A stretch of DNA of 64,000 nt from Paenibacillus pabuli NBRC 13638 (lineage in GTDB: Bacteria > Bacillota > Bacilli > Paenibacillales > Paenibacillaceae). The stretch is taken from the NCBI RefSeq assembly GCF_001514495.1, contig NZ_BCNM01000009.1:62001-126000 (forward strand), given 5' to 3'. The notes beneath the pieces were generated by a model. That model did not search any database, was not told the DNA's origin, and saw nothing but the letters and a program-made list of their open reading frames with translations. The translations under genes were made by a program, and so were the position numbers. Shown here in pieces: positions 43,682 through 51,487 of this stretch (the first letter of the stretch is position 1; each line of letters starts with the position of its first letter).

Positions 43682-44458
43682 TTATACATGTTTAGCCTGT
43701 TTCCAGAACCACATGCTGCGTTTCTTGATCACCGGAACTTCAAGCTTTACGGTTTGGTTGTTCCATACCGAGCGCGCATTATTATGCAAGTTTTGAACCA
43801 GACAACTGCCGAATCGGCGTTCAAGCAGGTGATATGCGGCTTTCATCATAAACGTCCGATCTTTCATATCATGAGCATCTGATGAAATGAAATGAAATCC
43901 GTTTTCTTTGCAAAAATGAAAACACCACCGCTGAACTTTTCGTCCGAAAAGTCCTAGGACTGATTGGGCCGTAATTTGGCATAGAGCACCTTGCCCAAGA
44001 TATTCAACCAACAAATCAGGATTAGTTTGAATTAGACGATTGCGTTCGGGATGAGCGATGATTGGAATGATACCCGCTATTTGAAGTTCATGGAGTATCC
44101 CGGGGAACTGCGAGGGAATATGGCCAAAGGGCAATTCCAGCAACATATAACGACTCCCGGCGAGTGTGCAGCATTTACCTGCATATAAGTCTCCAATCAG
44201 GTTGTCATGCACCCTGATCTCCTGTCCGGGGCGGATCTCCAAGCGAATGCTGCGTTTGCGAAGTTCTGCTCGAAGCAGATCCACTGCCTGATTGACCACG
44301 TTGGGTTGATTATTGTACTGCCCGTTCAGGTGATGCGGAGTTGCAATGATCGAGGTAATTCCTGAGGCTGCCGCTTTCTCAGCCATCGCAATGGACTGTT
44401 CCATATGAACAGGGCCATCATCCAGACCGGACAAAATGTGGCAGTGCATTTCAACCAT
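43682..44458 (-). CDS. cpsB: CpsB/YwqE-type tyrosine-protein phosphatase
   Basis: A 258-residue PHP-domain metal-dependent phosphatase. MVEMHCHILSGLDDGP carries the first metal-binding His-x-His and Asp; later GQEIRVHDN, HPERNRL and SSDAHDMKDR supply the other ligands. It removes phosphate from the CpsD tyrosines. I chose the ATG at 44458, after GAGGAAG; an in-frame TTG two codons upstream is an alternative. First enzyme gene of the EPS series. Confidence 0.92.
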   Translation of the reverse strand: MVEMHCHILSGLDDGPVHMEQSIAMAEKAAASGITSIIATPHHLNGQYNNQPNVVNQAVDLLRAELRKRSIRLEIRPGQEIRVHDNLIGDLYAGKCCTLAGSRYMLLELPFGHIPSQFPGILHELQIAGIIPIIAHPERNRLIQTNPDLLVEYLGQGALCQITAQSVLGLFGRKVQRWCFHFCKENGFHFISSDAHDMKDRTFMMKAAYHLLERRFGSCLVQNLHNNARSVWNNQTVKLEVPVIKKRSMWFWKQAKHV

Positions 44459-44539
44459 ATCCAAACTTCCTCAATGTATGATCCCCCTCGCCCCTGTATT
44501 CATTGCGCAAAATGCTTTTGGTGTTAAAGAACTAATGCA

Positions 44540-44570
44540 TAACGCTATGAAATATAGTAAAATGGCGTTA
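44540..44570. promoter_or_regulatory. 31-bp dyad before cpsB
   Basis: TAACGC (44540-44545) and GCGTTA (44565-44570) are perfect inverted arms, extended to TAACGCnAT...ATnGCGTTA, with an AT-rich centre. It sits between the unknown 144-residue gene and cpsB, about 80-110 bases before the cpsB start. It could be an operator or an RNA hairpin; no T-run follows it, so it is not a terminator. Confidence 0.4.
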
Positions 44571-44610
44571 AGTGCATGCTTGTTCAGAATTTGTTTAGAA
44601 TGTGCTCAAC

Positions 44611-45045
44611 TCATATGGTAAAATCAATGTAATGATAGGTTTTCTGCAAGCCAGGTTGTTCCGATTGCTTTTCATACTGAAACCGGGAAACCGTTGGAAA
44701 CTGAACTTCGCGAATCATCGCATTTAACTGTCCAGTTATATATAGTGTCTGCTCTTGCTGAATATGCAAGCTCGAATGATACAATGTGAGCTCACCGAAG
44801 GGTTGTTTCCATTGCAACCTTGCGTAGAGTCGTACACATACATGACTATCTTCTACATCCAAACCAATCAGCATCTCTGATGAGATCGGCAGATTCAGGT
44901 CGCTCAGGAACGTGATCGCTTGTGTGTCCATACCAAGTAACAATACAGGACGTCGTTTGCGGTCTACCGATTGGCCATGAAACTCCTGAATGTACATATG
45001 GACATTTAATTTCAGATCAGCCCATTCCTGAATCATTGAATTCAT
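44611..45045 (-). CDS. Hypothetical protein preceding the EPS genes
   Basis: I do not recognise this 144-residue protein. It is soluble, with no signal peptide, one Cys, and a beta-rich pattern in the middle (ITFLSDLNLPISSEMLIGLDVEDSHVCVRLYARL). It looks like a small beta-barrel, loosely like a PilZ fold, but the PilZ RxxxR and D/NxSxxG motifs are absent. The ribosome site is AAAGGA. It has a well-formed promoter with two GATACA-type sites, and no terminator separates it from cpsB 150 bases downstream. It is thus likely the first gene of the EPS transcript. Confidence 0.75.
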   Translation of the reverse strand: MNSMIQEWADLKLNVHMYIQEFHGQSVDRKRRPVLLLGMDTQAITFLSDLNLPISSEMLIGLDVEDSHVCVRLYARLQWKQPFGELTLYHSSLHIQQEQTLYITGQLNAMIREVQFPTVSRFQYEKQSEQPGLQKTYHYIDFTI

Positions 45046-45148
45046 GGCTTCATTCCTTTTAGAATGGATTAACTTGCAAGAGTTACCTCTATTCCTTCAC
45101 ACAGGTATATGGGGCGGGTAACTTGTTCATACTTAAAATATCCCAAAT

Positions 45149-45203
45149 GATACATTTTGTAACTCCATACGTCCAATTTACGATACAATACGTATCATGT
45201 CAA
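45149..45203 (-). promoter_or_regulatory. EPS-side promoter with two GATACA-type operators
   Basis: Minus strand: TTGACA (45203-45198), 17 bases, TAAATT (45180-45175). Operator 1 GATACAATACGTATC (45182-45196) fills the spacer; operator 2 GATACATTTTGTAAC (45149-45163) covers about +5 to +19. A weak divergent promoter for the Xre-like gene may overlap (TTTGTA 45156-45161, 17 bases, TACGAT 45179-45184), which would allow autoregulation. The remaining gap up to 45378 shows no gene. Confidence 0.8.
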
Positions 45204-45378
45204 GCGGTATTTGGACATGGTTCTTTTGATTTACGACAATATGAGATGTCCTTAGACAGACCTATATACAACTCGTCGATCTAAGGCTTTACAATTATGC
45301 AGGAAAGCTGCCCTGATCAAAAACTTGGCTCAGGATTGTTTCAATATATATTTGATGGCGTTCAGGGGGAAATAGCTT

Positions 45379-45747
45379 ATGAGCTACGGAAATCGCATTG
45401 CTGAATTAAGGGAACAGCGGGGACTTACTCAAGAAGAACTTGCGAGCTCCATTCATATTACAAGAGCTGCTCTCTCCCACTATGAGAAGAACCGACGTAA
45501 ACCGGATTTCGAAGTGTTAACGAGGCTTGCTGACATTTTTGGCGTATCCATTGATTATCTCATTGGTCGTACCAAACAAAGTGATGTGGTCATGGATGAG
45601 GATGTTCGGGAATTTGTCGACTCCCTTGAATTATCGGATAAGGAAGTGCTGGAGCGCTTCGGCCTGATGATTGATGGTAAACCCTTGACAGAAGAAGAGG
45701 CTCGTCGTTTCATTGCTTTTGTCCGGATGGAACGCAGTATGGATTAA
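45379..45747 (+). CDS. Xre-family helix-turn-helix regulator
   Basis: A 122-residue DNA-binding protein. The HTH_3 domain covers residues 5-60: IAELREQRGLTQEELASSIHITRAALSHYEKNRRKPDFEVLTRLADIFGVSIDYLIGR. The recognition helix RAALSHYEKNR resembles that of phage PBSX repressor Xre and of SinR-like proteins. The C-terminal part (EDVREFVDSLELSDKEVLERFG...) is acidic and probably for dimerisation. The ribosome site is GGGGGA. It is divergent from the EPS series, and the shared operators lie in the region between. It is the best candidate to bind them, by context only. Confidence 0.9.
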   Translation: MSYGNRIAELREQRGLTQEELASSIHITRAALSHYEKNRRKPDFEVLTRLADIFGVSIDYLIGRTKQSDVVMDEDVREFVDSLELSDKEVLERFGLMIDGKPLTEEEARRFIAFVRMERSMD

Positions 45748-45757
45748 TTTCGTAAAG

Positions 45758-45803
45758 AAGACCCAGTCCGAGAAGTTTACTCTCCGGTTGCTGGGCTTTT
45801 TTA
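45758..45803 (+). terminator. Terminator of the Xre-like gene
   Basis: AAGACCCAGTCCG pairs imperfectly with CGGTTGCTGGGCTT, followed by TTTTTT, ten bases after the stop codon. Confidence 0.7.
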
Positions 45804-45843
45804 CTGTCCTCATTTCCCTCCATCCTCTCGTTGTCGATGGTTG

Positions 45844-45996
45844 TCAAGGGCGCTTATTATTGTCGGAGGATACGAAATGGTTCCAACGCTCCGGGTCGAT
45901 TCCGCATTGCAGTAAAACTTTCATGATGTCTATCTGGGTTGCTTCGACTGATTTACCTGTCGGCTTACGATCGCCCCTGGGATGCTTCATATTCAT
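45844..45996 (-). CDS. Small hypothetical protein, 50 residues
   Basis: A short frame that looks genuinely coding: MNMKHPRGDRKPTGKSVEAT then an amphipathic helix (QIDIMKVLLQCGIDPERW) and a polar tail. GAGG lies eight bases before ATG 45996. Upstream on the minus strand there is TATAAT (46054-46049) overlapping a TTGAG-7-CTCAA dyad, a plausible promoter. It has no similarity that I recognise; the basic head and single helix could bind nucleic acid or a partner protein. It is convergent with the Xre-like gene. Confidence 0.5.
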   Translation of the reverse strand: MNMKHPRGDRKPTGKSVEATQIDIMKVLLQCGIDPERWNHFVSSDNNKRP

Positions 45997-46131
45997 TCCG
46001 CTAACCTCTCTTATCTTTATACTTTCCCTGCACTCCAAAACTAGCCTTATTATACTTGAGAAAGTTCCTCAATGTTGTCGTCTCATGGCGATAGCGTTTT
46101 TTGTATGGGTTCTAATTTTGTCGAAAACAAA

Positions 46132-46175
46132 ATAGGAGCTCTACGACGCCGGTTTGGCAGCCATAAAGCTCCTAT
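46132..46175 (-). terminator. Terminator of gltB
   Basis: On the minus strand ATAGGAGCT (46175-46167) pairs with AGCTCCTAT (46140-46132), followed by TTTGTTTT. It begins 45 bases after the gltB stop, showing that no small-subunit gene follows. Confidence 0.8.
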
Positions 46176-46220
46176 AATTCTTAAGACAACCTGTTCATGC
46201 ATTCGAACAGGGATGGTGAA

Positions 46221-49200
46221 TTAACCTCCAGCACGTGCGAGTTCACGCATGTTGGCTTCAAATGCAGCCAGCAAGGCAGCCTCTCCAGTCAGACCCGTCG
46301 CCTGAATCCGCTCAATTTGCTCTGTCATCCGCTTAAAGTCCTTCGGTATAACGCGAACGAATTGATCAATCGATTGCTGCCAGTTATCCAGAATGCGCTG
46401 ACCAGCCGCACTGCCTGTATTGGCAACATGGCGCTGGATCATGCCGCGCAGATCTGCACTTTCGGATACGTCTTCGATACGCTCCAAAAGTACCATTTCC
46501 AGATTACAACGTTGCAGGAATGTGCCTTCCGGATCATACACATAAGCAATGCCTCCGGACATCCCGGCTGCAAAGTTCCGGCCTGTATCCCCCAGAACGA
46601 CGACACGTCCGCCCGTCATGTATTCACATCCATGGTCGCCCACACCTTCAACGACTACTTTCGCACCCGAGTTCCGCACGGCGAACCGCTCACCTGCGAT
46701 TCCGCGAATGTAGGCCTCACCACTGGTTGCTCCGTACAAAGCGGTGTTACCAATGATGATGTTATCTTCGGCATCAAATGTCGCTTTTGGTGAAGGCAAC
46801 ACGATCAGTTTCCCTCCGGACAATCCTTTACCTACATAGTCATTGGAGTCCCCTTCAACGGTCAATGTCATACCTTTAGGTACAAAGGCCCCAAAGCTTT
46901 GTCCGGCAGAGCCGATAAATTTGAATTGAATCGTATCTTCCGGCAATCCTGCGAGACCATATTTGCGAGTGATCTCACTACCCAAAATGGTACCTACCGC
47001 ACGGTTCACGTTCGTAATTGGAAGTACCGCTTCTACCGGCTGACCGGATTCGATCGCAGGCTGTGCCAATGGCAGCAGCTTTTGCATATCCAGCGTTTCT
47101 TCCAACTGGTGGTTCTGATGCTGTGTACGATAACGTGCAGAGCCTTCCGGCATTTCAGGCACATGCAGCAGAACAGACAGATCTACACCTTTTTTCTTCC
47201 AATGATCCACAGCTTCCACGGTTTCAAGACAATCTGTACGGCCTACCATCTCCTGGATGGTACGGAAACCAAGCTCAGCCATAATTTCGCGAACATCTTC
47301 AGCAACAAAACGCATGAAGTTGACCACATGAGCTGGATCACCGGTGTAATTTTTGCGCAGCTCCGGATTTTGTGTAGCTACACCGACTGGACATGTATCC
47401 ATTTGGCAAACACGCATCATGATACAGCCAAGTGCAACGAGTGGAGCAGTAGAGAAACCGTACTCTTCGGCTCCAAGCAGTGCTGCAATTGCCAGATCAC
47501 GACCGTTAAGCATTTTTCCGTCTGTTTCCAATACGACACGGTCACGCAGATTGTTCAGCATCAACGTTTGATGTGTCTCTGCAAGACCCAACTCCCAAGG
47601 CATTCCCGCGTGACGAATTGAACCTTGTGGAGATGCACCCGTACCACCGTCATAACCGCTGACGAGGATAATATCGGCACGTCCTTTGGCAACACCTGCA
47701 GCGATTGTACCCACACCGACCTCTGATACCAGTTTTACATTGATCTCTGCACGAGGATTGGCATTCTTCAAGTCATAGATCAATTCTGCCAGATCTTCAA
47801 TCGAGTAGATATCATGATGCGGCGGTGGAGAGATCAGACCTACACCTGGTGTTGATCCACGAACCTCAGCGACCCAAGGATACACTTTACGTCCTGGCAG
47901 CTGTCCACCTTCGCCCGGTTTTGCTCCCTGTGCCATCTTGATTTGAATCTCGTCGGCATTGACCAGATAGTTGGACGTTACACCAAAACGTCCGGATGCC
48001 ACCTGTTTGATGGCACTGCGACGAGAATCACCGTTGCTGTCTTTAATGAAGCGAGCCGGATCTTCCCCACCTTCACCTGTATTGGATTTACCTCCAACAC
48101 GGTTCATTGCGATGGCGAGATCTTCGTGTGCTTCCTTGCTGATCGAACCGAAGGACATTGCCCCTGTTTTGAAACGGCGCATGATGTCTTCCACGGATTC
48201 AACTTCATCCAAAGGAATGGCAGGGCCGACCGGTTTCAGCTTCAGCATGGATCGAATGGTCAGCAATTGATCATTTTCGCCTTGCACGAGTTTGGAATAC
48301 TTTTTATACAGCTTGTAATCCCCGGTACGTACGGCATGCTGCAGCGTATGGATCGTTTGCGGATTGAACAGATGCTCTTCTCCGTCATTACGCCATTGGT
48401 ATTCACCGCCAGAGTCCAGCACCTTGTCATTGCCGTCTTTGTCCGTAAAGGCACGGTTATGATGGGTCAATGCTTCGGCAGCCACTTCTTCCAGTCCAAT
48501 CCCGCCAATTCGGGAAGGCGTCCAGGTGAAGTAACGGTCAACGAAATCCGATTTCAGACCTACAGCTTCAAAGATTTGAGCTCCGCGATAGGATTGGATC
48601 GTCGAAATTCCCATTTTGGACAATATTTTAATAACGCCCTTGGTAGCGGCTTTGATATAGTTTTTCACAGCTTTTTCATGCGAGATACCACGAAGCAAAC
48701 CTTGCTGGATCATGTCATCCAATGTTTCAAACGCCAGATACGGGTTCACGGCACTTACACCGTAACCAAGCAACAAAGCATAGTGATGAATATCACGCGG
48801 CTCTGCCGATTCCAGCAAAATGCTGACTTTGGTTCTGGTCCCCTGACGAATCAGATGGTGATGCAGACCTGCTACGGCAAGCAACGCTGGAATGGCTGCA
48901 TTCTCTGCATCCACGCCACGGTCGGACAGGATCAGAATGTTATGACCTTTGTCAATGACACGGTCTGCAGCTTCGAATAGCAGTTCCATCGCTTTGCGGA
49001 GTCCTTCTGCGCCTTCTTTGGCTGTAAAGAAGATCGGAATGGTCATCGAACGGAAGCCCGGGCGACGAACGTGGCGAATCTTCGCGAAGTCCTCATTGGA
49101 CAATACCGGTGTATCCAGACGAATCTGGCGACAGCTCTCCGGTTCAGGGTTCAGCAAGTTGCGCTCAGGTCCAATCGTTGTTGCTGTTGACGTGACAATC

Positions 49201-50819
49201 TCTTCACGAATCGCATCAATCGGCGGGTTGGTAACTTGGGCGAACATTTGCTTGAAGTAGTTATACAAACGCTGCGGACGATCCGACAATACGGCCAGCG
49301 GCGCATCATAACCCATGGAACCCGTAGCTTCCATCCCTGTTGAAGCCATGGGCTCCAACACTTTGCGTAATTCTTCAAATGTATATCCATAGGCCAGTTG
49401 AAGCTGGGTTACATTATCATGCTTTGGATCAGGCAGTTCCGGTGCGTCCGGCAGCTCATTCAGATCCATCAGATGTTCATCAAGCCAATCCTGATACGGA
49501 TTCTCTGCTGCAATGAGTGCTTTCACTTCCTCATCTGCAATGATGCGGCCTTGCTCTGTATCTACAAGCAGCATACGTCCTGGACGCAGGCGGTCTTTGT
49601 AGAGAATTTCTTCCGGTGCGATATCAAGTACCCCAACCTCGGAGGACAAAATAATGCGGTCGTCCTTCGTCACATAGTAACGTGCCGGGCGCAGACCATT
49701 ACGGTCCAGCGTTGCACCAATCTGTAAACCATCGGTAAAGGCCATAGCTGCCGGTCCATCCCACGGTTCCATCATCGTGCTGTGGTATTCATAGAATGCC
49801 TTTTTGGCAGGGTCCATTCCCTCATCTGTACTCCAAGGCTCAGGAACCATCATCATGGCTACGTGTGGTAATGAACGACCACTCAAATACAGGAACTCCA
49901 GCGTGTTATCAAACATCGCTGTATCCGAACCATCCGGATTGATAACCGGTTTTACTTTGGAGATATCATTGCCGAACAATTCGCTCTCGAACAACGACTG
50001 GCGTGCATGCATCCAGTTCACGTTACCACGCATCGTGTTGATCTCACCGTTGTGGATCATGAAGCGATACGGGTGGGCACGCTCCCAACTTGGGAATGTA
50101 TTCGTACTGAAGCGGGAGTGGACCAACGCAATCGCGGATTCTACAAGATCTTCCTGAAGATCCAGGTAGAATTGTCCAACCTGTTCGGTTGTCAGCATGC
50201 CTTTGTAGACGATTTTGCGACAGGACAAGCTTGGCAGGTAGAATGAACCCCCTTCTGCTTCATCCGCCGAATAGCGAATAGCCAGCTCAGCACGTCTGCG
50301 AATAACGTACAGCTTCCGTTCAAATCCCAATTCATCCTTCACTTCCGCCGATCTGCCAATAAACACCTGACGCACATAAGGCTTCGCTGCAAGTGCAGAG
50401 CGTCCAAGCATTTCATCATACGTAGGCACATCCCGGAAACCAAGGAACGTCTGGCCTTCTTCTTCAATGATTTTCTTGAGACTCTCTTCATGTGCGCTTC
50501 GAATCGCTGGATCCTGGGAAAGGAAAAGCATTCCTACTCCGTAGAATCCCTGTTCTGGCAATGCAAAGCCGAGGCGTTCCGCTTCTTGTGCAAAATAACG
50601 GTGTGGAATCTGGATCAAAATACCGGCTCCGTCACCGGAATTGGGTTCGCTTCCCTGTCCTCCGCGGTGCTCCATGTTACTAAGCATGGTCAGTGCCTGA
50701 CTTACGATGTCGTGTGAAGGTACTCCTTTGATATTGGCAACAAAACCCATGCCGCATGCGTCTTTTTCGAACTGTGGGTCATACAGACCCTGTTTGGGAG
50801 GTAATCCGATGTGTCTCAT
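46221..50819 (-). CDS. gltB: Glutamate synthase, large subunit
   Basis: A 1532-residue enzyme. The N-terminal amidotransferase has the nucleophile Cys22 in DACGMGF, exposed after propeptide removal. The FMN-binding synthase TIM barrel follows, with [39 protein letters not shown] and [15 protein letters not shown]. The 3Fe-4S site is C-x5-C-x4-C in [12 protein letters not shown]. The C-terminal beta-helix ([29 protein letters not shown]) completes it. It makes glutamate from glutamine and 2-oxoglutarate. The ATG at 50819 follows AAAGGTT; a 64-residue upstream open frame is unlike the family. No gltD and no gltC lie next to it. Confidence 0.96.
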   Translation of the reverse strand: MRHIGLPPKQGLYDPQFEKDACGMGFVANIKGVPSHDIVSQALTMLSNMEHRGGQGSEPNSGDGAGILIQIPHRYFAQEAERLGFALPEQGFYGVGMLFLSQDPAIRSAHEESLKKIIEEEGQTFLGFRDVPTYDEMLGRSALAAKPYVRQVFIGRSAEVKDELGFERKLYVIRRRAELAIRYSADEAEGGSFYLPSLSCRKIVYKGMLTTEQVGQFYLDLQEDLVESAIALVHSRFSTNTFPSWERAHPYRFMIHNGEINTMRGNVNWMHARQSLFESELFGNDISKVKPVINPDGSDTAMFDNTLEFLYLSGRSLPHVAMMMVPEPWSTDEGMDPAKKAFYEYHSTMMEPWDGPAAMAFTDGLQIGATLDRNGLRPARYYVTKDDRIILSSEVGVLDIAPEEILYKDRLRPGRMLLVDTEQGRIIADEEVKALIAAENPYQDWLDEHLMDLNELPDAPELPDPKHDNVTQLQLAYGYTFEELRKVLEPMASTGMEATGSMGYDAPLAVLSDRPQRLYNYFKQMFAQVTNPPIDAIREEIVTSTATTIGPERNLLNPEPESCRQIRLDTPVLSNEDFAKIRHVRRPGFRSMTIPIFFTAKEGAEGLRKAMELLFEAADRVIDKGHNILILSDRGVDAENAAIPALLAVAGLHHHLIRQGTRTKVSILLESAEPRDIHHYALLLGYGVSAVNPYLAFETLDDMIQQGLLRGISHEKAVKNYIKAATKGVIKILSKMGISTIQSYRGAQIFEAVGLKSDFVDRYFTWTPSRIGGIGLEEVAAEALTHHNRAFTDKDGNDKVLDSGGEYQWRNDGEEHLFNPQTIHTLQHAVRTGDYKLYKKYSKLVQGENDQLLTIRSMLKLKPVGPAIPLDEVESVEDIMRRFKTGAMSFGSISKEAHEDLAIAMNRVGGKSNTGEGGEDPARFIKDSNGDSRRSAIKQVASGRFGVTSNYLVNADEIQIKMAQGAKPGEGGQLPGRKVYPWVAEVRGSTPGVGLISPPPHHDIYSIEDLAELIYDLKNANPRAEINVKLVSEVGVGTIAAGVAKGRADIILVSGYDGGTGASPQGSIRHAGMPWELGLAETHQTLMLNNLRDRVVLETDGKMLNGRDLAIAALLGAEEYGFSTAPLVALGCIMMRVCQMDTCPVGVATQNPELRKNYTGDPAHVVNFMRFVAEDVREIMAELGFRTIQEMVGRTDCLETVEAVDHWKKKGVDLSVLLHVPEMPEGSARYRTQHQNHQLEETLDMQKLLPLAQPAIESGQPVEAVLPITNVNRAVGTILGSEITRKYGLAGLPEDTIQFKFIGSAGQSFGAFVPKGMTLTVEGDSNDYVGKGLSGGKLIVLPSPKATFDAEDNIIIGNTALYGATSGEAYIRGIAGERFAVRNSGAKVVVEGVGDHGCEYMTGGRVVVLGDTGRNFAAGMSGGIAYVYDPEGTFLQRCNLEMVLLERIEDVSESADLRGMIQRHVANTGSAAGQRILDNWQQSIDQFVRVIPKDFKRMTEQIERIQATGLTGEAALLAAFEANMRELARAGG

Positions 50820-51086
50820 GGAACGCAACCTTTCTATAATGAAGTATTTCGGAAAGATCAAGAACATAGGCAACAGGCAACAATGAAACGGGAGGAGCCG
50901 GCCTTTCGATAAGCGCCTGCTGAATGAACGAGGGCGACAGCGATCGCTGTCTAGGTCAAGAGCGCTGCAATTGGGGCAGACAGCATGAATTGAGATGCGC
51001 TGATCGGGCAATCCGATAACAGGCTGGTATAACTACACGCAACCGCTGGCACGGTCGCTGAAATAAAACGACGTTTTTTGATTATA
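50820..51086 (-). promoter_or_regulatory. gltB leader with 16-bp perfect palindrome
   Basis: A TATAAT on the minus strand at 51086-51081 is the best -10 candidate; the -35 position is poor, as at activator-dependent promoters. The leader of about 255 bases contains the perfect palindrome GACAGCGATCGCTGTC (50936-50951), about 120-135 bases before the ATG. The leader is unusually free of stop codons in one frame (51011 to 50819), but it looks non-coding. The stretch 51087-51357 is AT-rich without a gene. Confidence 0.5.
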
Positions 51087-51357
51087 GTTCTATTATTTTA
51101 ACACCGACCTAACATCAGCGCAATTTAAACTTTTTAATACCTCTGATAAGAAATGTTTTGCAGTACAGCTTTAGTGTAATGACGTTTAAATTCATCTCTT
51201 TTTCGAATAATTATACACATTTTATGTCAGAGTACAACTGATTTAAATGACTAACAAAAGAAAATCATTCCATATGTGGCCTGCGTTTATCCATATTTCC
51301 GCTATTTTATCACACCGTAATCCAATGAGCGTCCTCTTCCTTATGCATTTGTATACA

Positions 51358-51395
51358 AAAAGAGTCTGCAACCCGTTTTCGGGTCACAGACTCTT
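51358..51395 (-). terminator. Terminator of yhgE
   Basis: AAAGAGTCTG/CAGACTCTTT outer stem and ACCCG/CGGGT inner stem with a TTTT loop, followed on the minus strand by TTTTGTAT. It probably works in both directions. Confidence 0.8.
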
Positions 51396-51487
51396 TGTAC
51401 TATTTGACTACTATATTGCACAATTTTGATACACAAGCACAAAGTTTATTTTTCATAAAACCAGTCTCATTGTAGTCCAGATTCGAC

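Noticed and set aside
47943..48980. 345-codon plus-strand frame and several others inside gltB
   Set aside because: Antisense to conserved gltB sequence; His/Phe/Cys-rich products with no family likeness.
51060..51110. TnrA box in the gltB promoter
   Set aside because: A TGTTAAAATAATAGAAC stretch overlaps the promoter, but it misses about four consensus positions; too weak to claim.
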